A stretch of 43,320 bases of DNA from Deltaproteobacteria bacterium (GTDB taxonomy: Bacteria; Desulfobacterota; Dissulfuribacteria; Dissulfuribacterales; QOAL01): contig WGBG01000189.1 in the NCBI GenBank assembly GCA_015494395.1, positions 1 through 43,320 on the forward strand, read 5' to 3'. The translations under genes and the position numbers were made by a program. This document shows, one piece after another, positions 8,813 through 16,640 of this stretch (its first letter is position 1; each line of letters opens with the position of its first letter). The notes below the pieces were generated by a model, which worked only from the letters and a program-made list of their open reading frames with translations, did not search any database and was not told the DNA's origin.

Positions 8813-9020
8813 CCTGGATTGAGCGATTGTCGGATTTGCTGCAGATCCGCGAAAGAGGAGTTTCCATAATAGTCGGCTATATGGGAATTCCTCTGACAAA
8901 GAAGATGCAGTGAATCCGTCAATCCCGAAGGGTTTCAAAAGTTGAAGAGTATTATAGGTGTAACTCCTTTTGATATCGTATAAAATCGTTTCTTCAAATT
9001 TTTGAAACGCTCAATTCAGG
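8813..9020 (+). mobile_element. MITE family B, full-length, upstream of the collagen-like gene
   Basis: A 208-bp element with termini CCTGGATTGAGCG and CGCTCAATTCAGG and a perfect 5-bp target duplication TTCAA (8808-8812, 9021-9025). It shares the long central hairpin with the other copies, while the right third differs in sequence (subfamily like the copy at 11305). It sits directly in the 5' region of the collagen-like gene. Confidence 0.92.
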
Positions 9021-9030
9021 TTCAATCATC

Positions 9031-9153
9031 ATGAACCGTCAGGCTTACGGAGACATCATATCTCAGTTACAATATACAGCTAAAAAAGGAAAGGCTGCCT
9101 GCCCGACGGATTACATGAAAGTTTTATTAAAACATGATAATACAAAAAAATGA
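9031..9153 (+). CDS. Possible small protein (40 aa), doubtful
   Basis: A 40-codon frame with an ATG start and TGA stop begins 10 bp after a family B element. The product is basic (MNRQAYGDIISQLQY..., ending KHDNTKK) and I do not recognise it. The only ribosome-binding-like sequence is AGG at the end of the mobile element. It could be a chance frame or the remnant of a gene cut by the insertion. Confidence 0.25.
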   Translation: MNRQAYGDIISQLQYTAKKGKAACPTDYMKVLLKHDNTKK

Positions 9154-9249
9154 GTTCCTGTTCAATAAAAATTATTATTTCCTGATCACTGCCCCAACAA
9201 CACAGTTCTTGACTTTTATTTTGTTAACAACATCTTAGGAGGCAACTCA

Positions 9250-10206
9250 TTGCAATCATACGACGTTTTTAATGGTGACGCAGATGGTATATGTGCACTG
9301 CACCAGCTAAGGCTCGCAATCCCTGCTGAAGCACGGCTCATTACCGGAACCAAGAGAGATATTAAACTGTTATCAAGGATAGATTCCTGTAAAGGATGCC
9401 TCATAACCGTCTTTGACATCTCGCTTGACAAAAACAGGCAGGATGTCCTCCGGCTGCTGGCTCAGGGTGCCCGAATCGAATATTTTGACCACCATTTTGC
9501 AGGTGATATCCCTGAAGACAACAACCTGATCACACACATTGACCCCGCCCCTGACAGGGGAACAAGTGCCATTGTGGATGCCCATATCAATGGACGATTC
9601 AGGGAATGGGCAATTGTTGGAACCTTTGGAGACAACTTTGATGAGACAGCCAGGAAACTTGCAGAACCCCTTGGGCTCAGTGATGATGCCCTTTCGCTTT
9701 TGCGCGAACTGGGTATATTGTTAAATTATAATGGTTATGGGGCAACGGTTGATGACCTCTTTTTCAGGCCTGACGAACTTTACAAATCAATAAAACCCTT
9801 TCAGAACCCGCTTGAATTTATAAACCAGAGCCAGACCTTCAAGGTTTTGCAGCAGGGCTACAGTTCCGATATGGCAAAAACCAGGGATATTAAACCGGTA
9901 TTTTCAAAGGGCGAAAACCGGGTATTCATACTTCCGGCAGAGAGTTGGGCAAGGAGGGTAAGCGGCGTTTTTGCAAACAGCATAGCCAGGGAACAACCAT
10001 CCGGTGCCCACGCTGTGCTGACCGGGCTTGACAAAAAAAGTTATGTTGCAAGTGTCAGGGCCCCCCTGGAAGACAGACGAGATGCCCATACACTCTGTAT
10101 GAAATTCCCTACCGGCGGCGGAAGGGCAGCGGCAGCCGGTATCAACCGTCTGCCTGCGGAGGAGGTTGACAGATTTATACGGGAATTTGCTGAAATCTAT
10201 ACATAA
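9250..10206 (+). CDS. DHH-family phosphoesterase
   Basis: A 318-residue protein. The N-terminal DHH domain shows motif I DVFNGDADG (residues 4-12), an Asp in VFDIS, the DHH triad in EYFDHHFAGD (about 80-88), and a later Asp pair around GTFGDNFDE. A C-terminal DHHA1-like segment ends in the glycine-rich GGGRAAAAGI. These are Mn2+-dependent phosphodiesterases (RecJ, NrnA, GdpP relatives). Substrates in this subfamily could be nanoRNA, cyclic dinucleotides or pAp, and I cannot tell which. The start codon is TTG, supported by TAGGAGG 7 nt upstream and by motif I lying at the very N-terminus. It stands alone between two repeat-filled gaps. Confidence 0.85.
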   Translation: MQSYDVFNGDADGICALHQLRLAIPAEARLITGTKRDIKLLSRIDSCKGCLITVFDISLDKNRQDVLRLLAQGARIEYFDHHFAGDIPEDNNLITHIDPAPDRGTSAIVDAHINGRFREWAIVGTFGDNFDETARKLAEPLGLSDDALSLLRELGILLNYNGYGATVDDLFFRPDELYKSIKPFQNPLEFINQSQTFKVLQQGYSSDMAKTRDIKPVFSKGENRVFILPAESWARRVSGVFANSIAREQPSGAHAVLTGLDKKSYVASVRAPLEDRRDAHTLCMKFPTGGGRAAAAGINRLPAEEVDRFIREFAEIYT

Positions 10207-10445
10207 AAGTCATGGTAAAGCTTATAAGCTCAAGTTTCTGACTTGACCTAACTGATTGAAAATTAAATAAAAAATAGTATTAAATACCAAATTTTATTTT
10301 TGGTTGCAGCATTCAATAAGAATATGTAACTATTAGTAATAGTTGCCTAATATATTATACGTTTAATATGGCAATTTTAAGTCAATTTATGTTTTTTTAA
10401 AAAAATCTTTAATTACAATATGCTACAACAACTCCGAAAGTTGAG
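10207..10445. other. AT-rich intergenic stretch, no gene seen
   Basis: Strongly AT-rich sequence with no convincing frame, RNA or hairpin terminator. It separates the DHH gene from a degenerate family A copy. It may contain promoter elements, but none stands out from the AT background. Confidence 0.5.
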
Positions 10446-10643
10446 TTATAAGGTTGATAATTGGTTTTTGTTTTCCGTTCCGGTAAATAATTTCTTGTTT
10501 TTCTAAGGCGCGCTACGCCAAAGTCGCGAAGCTTGTTGGTTCCTCGATCAGACAGAAGCGATTTTCTGGCTGCGCTTCGCCAAAAAAACTACGAAATTCT
10601 TAAAAGTCACTCCAAAACAAGACCAATTATCACGCTGAGATAC
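10446..10643 (-). mobile_element. MITE family A copy 3, degenerate
   Basis: Matches the family A interior in reverse orientation (GTTCCGGTAAATAATTTCTTG..., then the CTGCGCTTCGCC and AAAACAAGACC blocks) and ends CACGCTGAGATAC with a small deletion in the terminus. The left terminus is not recognisable and no target duplication was found, so this is an old copy. It lies 100 bp upstream of the DJ-1 family gene. Confidence 0.8.
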
Positions 10644-10743
10644 AGCAGAATGACGCAAACCTGGATTTTTTCATATCATCACCCTTCAACATAGTTGAAT
10701 TGCAGAGTAGGATAATGGACACACAAGAACTTAGGAGGACACC

Positions 10744-11298
10744 ATGAGCAAACGTACACTTCTTCTGCTGGCACCTGGCTATGAGGAACTTGAAGCTGTT
10801 GCCGTTGTTGACATGATACGAAGGGCAGGCATAGAGATGATAATTGCGGGCACTGTTCCAGGCCCGGTCCCCTCAGACAGGAATGTAAAGATCGTGCCTG
10901 ACGCCTCTCTTGACGAGGTCATGGACCAGACCTTTGACCTGATAGTTCTCCCGGGTGGCATTCCAGGTACTGAAAACCTTGCCAAAGACGAAAGGGTAAT
11001 AAAGCTGCTCAGGGACCAGCTTGACTCTGGAAGATATTTCGGCGCAATATGTGCAGCACCGGCAATCCTTGACAGGCTTGGCATAACCAGCGGCAAGACT
11101 ATTACATGCCATCCTGCATGCCAGGCATCGGTTAAAAACTCCCCTCTGTCCCAGGAAAGGGTGGTTCAGGACGGACAGTTTATCACCAGCCAGTGTGCAG
11201 GAAGCGCTCTTGAATTTGGCCTCAAACTGGTGGAATTCCTGGTAGGCAGGGAGAAGATGCTTGAGGTAAACAAGGGTGTCCGGGCAATAATCGAATGA
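10744..11298 (+). CDS. DJ-1/PfpI family protein (YajL-like)
   Basis: A 184-residue single-domain protein of the DJ-1/ThiJ/PfpI superfamily. It has the nucleophile elbow GAICAAP with the conserved Cys at about residue 103, an upstream conserved acid in the YEELEAV region near residue 15, and LPGGIPG near 75. Length and order match YajL/DJ-1 proteins, which act as redox-sensitive chaperones or glyoxalase/deglycase-like enzymes; the activity here is not decidable. TTAGGAGG precedes the ATG. The stop codon lies 6 bp before a family B element, one of whose 5-bp target duplicates starts just after it. Confidence 0.9.
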   Translation: MSKRTLLLLAPGYEELEAVAVVDMIRRAGIEMIIAGTVPGPVPSDRNVKIVPDASLDEVMDQTFDLIVLPGGIPGTENLAKDERVIKLLRDQLDSGRYFGAICAAPAILDRLGITSGKTITCHPACQASVKNSPLSQERVVQDGQFITSQCAGSALEFGLKLVEFLVGREKMLEVNKGVRAIIE

Positions 11299-11304
11299 TT
11301 ATAA

Positions 11305-11512
11305 CCTGAATTGAGCGTTTCAAAAGTTTGAAGAAATGATTTTATACGATATTAAAAGGAGTTACATGTATCATACTCTCCAACTTTTGAAACCCTTCGG
11401 GATTGCCGGATTCACTGCATCTCCTTTGTCAGAGGAATTCCCATATAGCCGACTATTATGGGAATTCCTCTTTCGCGGATCTGCAGCAAATCCGACAATC
11501 GTTCAATCCAGG
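11305..11512 (-). mobile_element. MITE family B, full-length, between the DJ-1 gene and rpoH
   Basis: A 208-bp element in reverse orientation with termini CCTGAATTGAGCG and CGTTCAATCCAGG and a perfect target duplication TATAA (11300-11304, 11513-11517). Sequence detail in the AT-rich third matches the copy at 8813-9020, so these two belong to one subfamily. It ends 71 bp before the rpoH start codon. Confidence 0.92.
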
Positions 11513-11583
11513 TATAAACATAAAATCCGCGGTTTTGCCTCACCAGACATTTCCCAATATCCCCTTAAGCTACGGACAAATTC

Positions 11584-12522
11584 ATGACTACGGACCAGCA
11601 ATCCGATACCAAAAAAAAGGATCTGCCGCCTGTCCCTGTACCCAGGGACGAAACCCTTCCGGTTCCGGAAAGTGACCCGGTCAGGCAGTACCTTGCGGAG
11701 ATAAGCAAATATCCCCTGCTGACCCCTGAAGAAGAGGAGCGAATTACCAAGGAATACTATGAAACAGGGGACCCTGCCCTTGCCTCAAAGATAGTGACAG
11801 CAAACTTGAGGCTTGTGGTAAAGATAGCCCTTGATTTCCAGAAATTCTGGATGCAGAACTTCCTTGACCTGATACAGGAGGGGAACGTAGGGCTTATGCA
11901 TGCGGTCAAAAAATTTGATCCGTACAAGGGGGTCAAGTTTTCCTACTACGCGTCGTTCTGGATCAAGGCTTACATAATGAAGTTCATTATGGATAACTGG
12001 CGCCTTGTGAAAATAGGGACCACCCAGGCGCAGAGGAAGCTCTTTTACAACCTGAACAAGGAAAAGGAGAGAATCAAGGCACTGGGCTACGATCCTACCC
12101 CCAAACGCATCTCGGAATCACTAAATGTCAGGGAACAGGACGTTATCAACATGGATCAACGCATGAGCTCCTGGGAGGTTTCCCTGAATGCGCCTGTAAG
12201 AGATGATTCTGATGAAAATTACATGGATTTTCTGGCAAGCGATGACACATCACTTGAAGCTGCTGTTGCCAGAAAAGAAGTCGGACACCACCTGAAAAAA
12301 TACCTGAAAGAGTTTGAGAAGGGGCTCAAGGATAAAGAAAAGATAATTTTTGAAAAACGCCTCACCGCAGAGGATCCGCTGACCCTGCAGGAACTTGGAA
12401 AGGAATTTGGAGTATCCCGCGAAAGGGTACGTCAGATAGAGGCACGGCTCAAGCAGAAACTGCGCAAATTCCTCAGCAGCAAGGTTCCAGACATTGAGAG
12501 CTACAGTGAGGCTGTCGAATAA
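11584..12522 (+). CDS. rpoH: RNA polymerase sigma factor RpoH (sigma-32 type)
   Basis: A 312-residue group 3 sigma-70 factor. Region 1.2 (about 35-65, PVRQYLAEISKYPLLTPEEE) is followed by region 2 (about 80-150, with LVVKIALDFQKFWMQNFLDLIQEGN and KFSYYASFWIKAYI). Then comes the RpoH-box-like QRKLFYNLNKEKERI (about 160-175) and region 4 with the helix-turn-helix LTLQELGKEFGVSRERVRQIE (about 280-300). The RpoH box separates it from housekeeping and flagellar sigma factors. It should direct heat-shock promoters. The N-terminus has a proline-rich, charged extension of about 30 residues. No usual rpoH neighbours (ftsX) are present, and its 5' region has been invaded by a family B element. Confidence 0.88.
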   Translation: MTTDQQSDTKKKDLPPVPVPRDETLPVPESDPVRQYLAEISKYPLLTPEEEERITKEYYETGDPALASKIVTANLRLVVKIALDFQKFWMQNFLDLIQEGNVGLMHAVKKFDPYKGVKFSYYASFWIKAYIMKFIMDNWRLVKIGTTQAQRKLFYNLNKEKERIKALGYDPTPKRISESLNVREQDVINMDQRMSSWEVSLNAPVRDDSDENYMDFLASDDTSLEAAVARKEVGHHLKKYLKEFEKGLKDKEKIIFEKRLTAEDPLTLQELGKEFGVSRERVRQIEARLKQKLRKFLSSKVPDIESYSEAVE

Positions 12523-12631
12523 TATCTGCTCACAGGATACCGCATCTGCGGCGTTGGCGGGGACTCGAAGTACAGGGGGGTACGCCTTCGTCCCCTCCGC
12601 CTTGCATATGCAGCACCCTGTGAGCAGATAC
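12523..12631. repeat. Palindromic repeat family C copy 1
   Basis: A roughly 108-bp palindrome whose ends TATCTGCTCACAGG and CCTGTGAGCAGATAC are inverted repeats. The arms continue inwards (CCGCATCTGCGG..., GGACGAAGG-type blocks) to a GTAC-rich centre. It starts at the stop codon of rpoH and would form a strong hairpin in the transcript. Related copies lie at 35634-35713 and 35768-35875. Confidence 0.8.
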
Positions 12632-12658
12632 TTTGCATGAAAAATGTCTTTCCATTTT

Positions 12659-12883
12659 GTATCTATTCAGTGTAGTGAATGGTCTTGTTTTGGAGTGACT
12701 CTGAAGAATTTCGTAGTTTTTCTTGGCGAAGCGCAGCCATAAAATCGCGTCTGTTTGAGCGAGGTCGAGCGAGTTTCGCGATTTTGGCGGAGTGAGCCTT
12801 AGAAAAACAAGAAATTATTCACCGGAACGGAAAAATAAGACCATTTACGTACCTTAATTACCGTTAATACGCTTAACAGTTAC
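12659..12883 (+). mobile_element. MITE family A copy 4
   Basis: A complete 225-bp element from GTATCTATTCAGTG to GCTTAACAGTTAC, with a perfect 8-bp target duplication TCCATTTT (12651-12658, 12884-12891). It has the same self-complementary interior as the other A copies. It lies 75 bp upstream of the TPR protein gene. Confidence 0.92.
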
Positions 12884-12957
12884 TCCATTTTTTGAATTCA
12901 GCCTGGCAGGGTGAAATTGAATAAACATTAAACAATCCAGATATTTTTCAGATACTT

Positions 12958-14697
12958 ATGAACAAATTCTATTCAATCATCAGGAAAGTCTGTCTGTTTT
13001 CCTGCTCCCTGGTCATGTGTGTTTCGCTGCTCTGTGCAGTAGTGGCGCCAACTGCCTGCGCAGAAAAATACCAGATTTCCCGAACTGCGCCCTACACCTG
13101 GTATCTGCAGGGGCTTATATATGAAATGCAGGGCGATTTTGAAAAGGCATACACGGCGTTTCGCACTGCAAACGAATTTGACCCTGAATCTGTACAGATA
13201 CTCGTTGAACTTGCCCGCGTAGCCATAAGGCTCGGCCACAACAACATTGCAGAGGAATGGATTGAAAAGGCACTGGCAATTGAGCCTGATAACCAGCGAA
13301 TCAAGATGATGCTTGCCAGGATTTATGCAGCCACAAACAATCTAACCTCTGCCATAGAGGTGCTTGATGATGTGCTGCAGACAGAGCCTGATAACGAAGA
13401 GGCATTATTCCTCCTGGGCTCACTCTATGCACAGACACAGGAGTTTGAAAAGGCTGTCTCCACCCTGGAGAAGGCGGCTGAACAGAAGGGAACACGCTCC
13501 TTCATGGCCCACTATTACCTGGGTAAGCTCTACGCTGAAAAGGGAGATACTGACAGGGCAATAGAAAAATTAAGCAAGGCCATTTCTGAAAATCCGCGTT
13601 TTACACCTGCCTATATTGACCTTGGCGAGATTTACCAGCAGAAAGATGACCTGGAAAACGCCCTGAAGATGTGGCAGACAGTGATGCAGAATCAGCCAGG
13701 AAACACCAGGGCTGTTGCAAACACCATAGATCTCCTTATTAAAACAGGCAAACTGGACCAGGCTGCTGCGCTTATAAACAGGCTTAGTCTGAGCCATGGG
13801 CACCTGAAGCCCCTGAGGCTTAAAATTTCACTGCAATATCTCCAGGACAACCATCCTGACAGGGCGCTTGAGCTGCTGAAACCCCTTACAGACAAACAGC
13901 CGCCTGATCCGGATGCCCTGTTCTACATGGCCCTTGCACTTGAACAGAAAGGTGAAACAGACCAGGCAATCCAGGCGCTTATGGATGTTCCCTCAAAGAG
14001 CCGCATGGGGGTAGAGGCTGCATTGCGTGCCGCATACCTTCTGGGCCGCGATGACCGGAACTGGGAGGCAGTAACCCTGCTCCAGCACCGCCTTGCAGAT
14101 CATCCTGGAAATCCTGACCTGATAATTGCGCTTGCCAATGTGTATGACAACACCAAACAGACGGAAAGGGCAATAGAACTGCTTGAACAGGCAGTAAAAA
14201 ACGGGAGCGGGAACAAGGAAATTCTCATGCACCTTGCCATGCTCTGTGAGAATAACGGCCAGAGGAAAAAGGCAATTTCATGGGCGCTGCAGGCCCTTGA
14301 CGTTGACAGTAACTATGTCCCCGCCCTGAACTTTGTGGGCTACACATGGGCAGAAGAGGGTAAAAATCTCAAAAAGGCTGAGGAGATGATTAAAAAGGCA
14401 CTGTCTCTAAAGCCTGATGACGGCTACATCATAGACAGCCTTGGCTGGGTTTATTACATGACGGGAAGATATGCTGAAGCTGTCACAGAACTGGAAAAGG
14501 CCCATAAGCTTGTCCCTGATGACCCGACAATAGCCGAACATCTTGGTGATGCCCTGGTAAAGAGGCAGCGCTACTTTCATGCGCTTAAAGTCTACAGAAA
14601 AGCACTTGAACTTGAAAAAAATGCCGCTAACAGACAGCGGATTAAGAAAAAAATTCGGCAAACCAGCGACATGATGTCGGACATGGTGGATCAGTAA
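12958..14697 (+). CDS. Exported tetratricopeptide-repeat protein
   Basis: A 579-residue protein with an N-terminal signal peptide (hydrophobic LFSCSLVMCVSLLCAVVAP, probable cleavage after ACA near residue 35). After it comes an almost continuous array of about 14-15 TPR units (34-residue helical hairpins such as GDFEKAYTAFRTANEFDP, NEEALFLLGSLYAQTQEFEKA, DGYIIDSLGWVYYMTGRYAEA). TPR solenoids bind other proteins. The layout resembles periplasmic or outer-membrane TPR proteins tied to envelope assembly or exopolysaccharide export. No export or polysaccharide genes are adjacent, so the partner is unknown. The start codon fits the signal peptide; no strong ribosome binding site is visible. Confidence 0.85.
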   Translation: MNKFYSIIRKVCLFSCSLVMCVSLLCAVVAPTACAEKYQISRTAPYTWYLQGLIYEMQGDFEKAYTAFRTANEFDPESVQILVELARVAIRLGHNNIAEEWIEKALAIEPDNQRIKMMLARIYAATNNLTSAIEVLDDVLQTEPDNEEALFLLGSLYAQTQEFEKAVSTLEKAAEQKGTRSFMAHYYLGKLYAEKGDTDRAIEKLSKAISENPRFTPAYIDLGEIYQQKDDLENALKMWQTVMQNQPGNTRAVANTIDLLIKTGKLDQAAALINRLSLSHGHLKPLRLKISLQYLQDNHPDRALELLKPLTDKQPPDPDALFYMALALEQKGETDQAIQALMDVPSKSRMGVEAALRAAYLLGRDDRNWEAVTLLQHRLADHPGNPDLIIALANVYDNTKQTERAIELLEQAVKNGSGNKEILMHLAMLCENNGQRKKAISWALQALDVDSNYVPALNFVGYTWAEEGKNLKKAEEMIKKALSLKPDDGYIIDSLGWVYYMTGRYAEAVTELEKAHKLVPDDPTIAEHLGDALVKRQRYFHALKVYRKALELEKNAANRQRIKKKIRQTSDMMSDMVDQ

Positions 14698-14701
14698 AAA
14701 A

Positions 14702-14738
14702 GTGCGGAGCAGGCTGGATGATACTTCCTGATCCGCAC
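14702..14738. terminator. Possible bidirectional terminator between convergent genes
   Basis: An inverted repeat GTGCGGA...TCCGCAC with an inner CAGG/CCTG pairing lies between the 3' ends of the TPR gene (plus) and the DUF5335 gene (minus). There is no long T-tract on either side, so this is a tentative call from position and symmetry. Confidence 0.4.
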
Positions 14739-14758
14739 AAATCCTTTATACCTTGACA

Positions 14759-15085
14759 TTATACCTTAACAGGGTTTTTAAATTTTACCACTGTCTTTGC
14801 CCCGTCACCTTCTGATGTAAAGGAAATCGTCTTTACCCCATCTTCGCCCTTTTCAACCTCTATCTCATAGGGTTTTTCAACCATATGATCAAGTTTGTCA
14901 AACATCAATGAAACAACATTGTCCTTGGGGTCATAGGTGATGCCCTTCAGAGGCAGCCATTCCACCTCTACCTTGTCGAAGATACCCAGTCCTTCCACCT
15001 CCACCTCAACAGGAACATCCCCAAGCACCTTTGACATATCATCAAAATAATCCTTCCACTGTGATTTATTTATACATTCTGACAT
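14759..15085 (-). CDS. DUF5335-like protein
   Basis: A 108-residue small acidic protein without signal peptide or membrane segment. It fits the DUF5335 pattern: an N-terminal W-x-x-Y/F-FD motif (SQWKDYFDDMSK), then VEVEGLGI and the characteristic VEWLPLKGITYDPKDN, followed by LDHMVEKPYEI. The function of that family is unknown. The assignment is from memory of the motif order. A ribosome binding site (AAGGAGGAAAG) precedes the ATG. It is monocistronic and convergent with the TPR gene. Confidence 0.7.
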   Translation of the reverse strand: MSECINKSQWKDYFDDMSKVLGDVPVEVEVEGLGIFDKVEVEWLPLKGITYDPKDNVVSLMFDKLDHMVEKPYEIEVEKGEDGVKTISFTSEGDGAKTVVKFKNPVKV

Positions 15086-15362
15086 AGTACTTTCCTCCTT
15101 GAATTTAGATTAAAAACCGGTTCATTTATTTACACATGACCAATTCATCTTGTTAAGAAGTTATGTACAAAAACAGCAGGAGTCAACATGGCCACAAAAA
15201 AATTGTGGCACACTATTGACGCTCAGTTGATCTGAAGGGTAATATGGAAGGTCTAATTAAAATCTGTCTCTTGTCCAGATTCCCGTGAGTAAATAGTGTC
15301 TTCTCAACAGCACGCTCAATCAAATAATCGCCTCACTGTGAACAAGTATTTTCGTTTTTGTT

Positions 15363-16262
15363 ATGTCTGATTTTGATCTGAAAAAATATCTTGAAGCGCA
15401 AAGAAAAAAGGTGGAAACCGCCCTTGATGGCCTGCTTCCCCACACAACCGATCCTTCTGCCCCTGTAATGGAGGCAATGCGCTACAGCATCATGGCAGGA
15501 GGCAAAAGGATAAGGCCCATCCTGATGCTTGCAGGTGCAGAGGCAGTGGGGGAAGGAGATGATGCCCTTCTTCCTGCAGCATGTGCCCTTGAATGTCTTC
15601 ATACCTACTCCCTGATTCATGATGACCTTCCTGCAATGGACAATGACGATCTAAGACGGGGAAGGCCAACATGTCATAAGGTTTACGGAGAGGCCATCGC
15701 CATACTTGCAGGAGATGGCCTGCTGAACTACTCCTTTGAGCTACTTTCGTCTGAAGAAATCAGAAAATCCATTGACCCTGAGCTGTTAATGGAGGCAATT
15801 TCCATCTTTTCAAGGGCATCCGGTGTGTTCGGAATGGTAGGGGGGCAGACTGCAGACATCATTTATGAGGGCAAGCCCATTGACGCAGAGACCCTGGCAT
15901 TTATCCACAGGCACAAGACAGGGGCCCTACTCGCCGTATCTGTTGAAATGGGAGCTGTGCTGGGCGGGGCAGATGAGGTACAGAGAAACGCCCTTAAAGA
16001 GTACGGACAGGCACTTGGACTGACCTTTCAGATAGTTGACGACATACTTGACATTGTGGGAGACGAGAGTGTTATCGGCAAACCGGTGGGCTCAGATACA
16101 AGAAACCAGAAGGCCACTTACCCTGCCCTGTTCGGCCTTGAGGCTGCACGCAGCAAGGCAGATGAACTTCTTGAACAGGCGCTCAAAGCCCTTGAAGGAT
16201 TCGATCACAGGGCAGACCCTCTCAGGGCCATTGCACGGTACGTTGTGGAAAGGAACAGATAA
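15363..16262 (+). CDS. ispA: Polyprenyl (farnesyl/geranylgeranyl) diphosphate synthase
   Basis: A 299-residue all-helical trans-prenyltransferase that condenses IPP with allylic diphosphates. The first Asp-rich motif is DDLPAMDNDD (about 85-95), preceded by GGKRIRP. The second is DDILD (about 225-230). Length and motif spacing match the IspA class. The chain length of the product depends on residues upstream of the first motif and cannot be fixed here. It is followed, after 380 bp of repeats, by dxs. In many proteobacteria ispA and dxs are in one operon; here a family D repeat carrying a family A insertion separates them. No clear ribosome binding site is visible before the ATG, though the N-terminus fits the family. 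Confidence 0.9.
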   Translation: MSDFDLKKYLEAQRKKVETALDGLLPHTTDPSAPVMEAMRYSIMAGGKRIRPILMLAGAEAVGEGDDALLPAACALECLHTYSLIHDDLPAMDNDDLRRGRPTCHKVYGEAIAILAGDGLLNYSFELLSSEEIRKSIDPELLMEAISIFSRASGVFGMVGGQTADIIYEGKPIDAETLAFIHRHKTGALLAVSVEMGAVLGGADEVQRNALKEYGQALGLTFQIVDDILDIVGDESVIGKPVGSDTRNQKATYPALFGLEAARSKADELLEQALKALEGFDHRADPLRAIARYVVERNR

Positions 16263-16271
16263 TTAACCATA

Positions 16272-16595
16272 AACTTTCATGACATGCTGACCATGAAAGT
16301 TAGCTGAAAGCTAAAAACGAATGTATCTATTCAGCGTGGTAAATGGTCTTGTTTTGGAGTGACTTTGAACAATTTCGTAGTTTTTCTTGGCGAAGCGCCG
16401 CCATAAAATCGCGTCTGTCTGAGCGAGTAACGAGCGAGTTTCGCGATTTTGGCGGAGCAAGCCTTAGAAAAACAAGAAATTGTTCTCCGGAACGGAAAAA
16501 TAAGACCATTTACCAACCTCATTTAATAAATGCGCTGAACAGTTACAAACGAATAAGCATACCTTCTTAACCCCTTGAGCTTTCAGCTTTGAGCT
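16272..16595 (+). repeat. Repeat family D copy 2, split by a family A insertion
   Basis: The halves 16272-16322 and 16547-16595 match the other D copies. The left half has the hairpin AACTTTCATG...CATGAAAGTT followed by AGCTGAAAGCT. The right half has CTTGAGCTTTCAGCTTTGAGCTG. The interrupting A element duplicated AAACGAAT. It lies between ispA and dxs. Confidence 0.65.
16323..16546 (+). mobile_element. MITE family A copy 5
   Basis: A complete 224-bp element from GTATCTATTCAGCG to CGCTGAACAGTTAC with a perfect 8-bp target duplication AAACGAAT (16315-16322, 16547-16554). The interior is a long imperfect hairpin (GAACAATTTC with GAAATTGTTC, and TGGTCTTGTTTT with AAAATAAGACCA). It separates ispA from dxs. 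Confidence 0.93.
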
Positions 16596-16640
16596 GTTTT
16601 CACAAACTTATACGAAAAAAACAAGGAGCATTTCAGACAG

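Noticed and set aside
8783-8938. 52-codon N-terminal extension of the collagen-like protein
   Set aside because: It is read through a family B element (the same MKPFGI... translation appears at several B copies), has no ribosome binding site, and the internal ATG at 8782 has AAAGGAGG and begins a membrane helix.
9196-9242. Promoter TTGACT-17-ATCTTA before the DHH gene
   Set aside because: The -10 is poor and would place the transcript start at or beyond the ribosome binding site.
11336-11587. Frame [13 protein letters not shown]... across the B element before rpoH
   Set aside because: Repeat-derived, matching other B copies, and not a host gene.
16331-16522. Family A as a coding IS element
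   Set aside because: At about 225 bp it is too short for any transposase, and its open frames carry no transposase motif.
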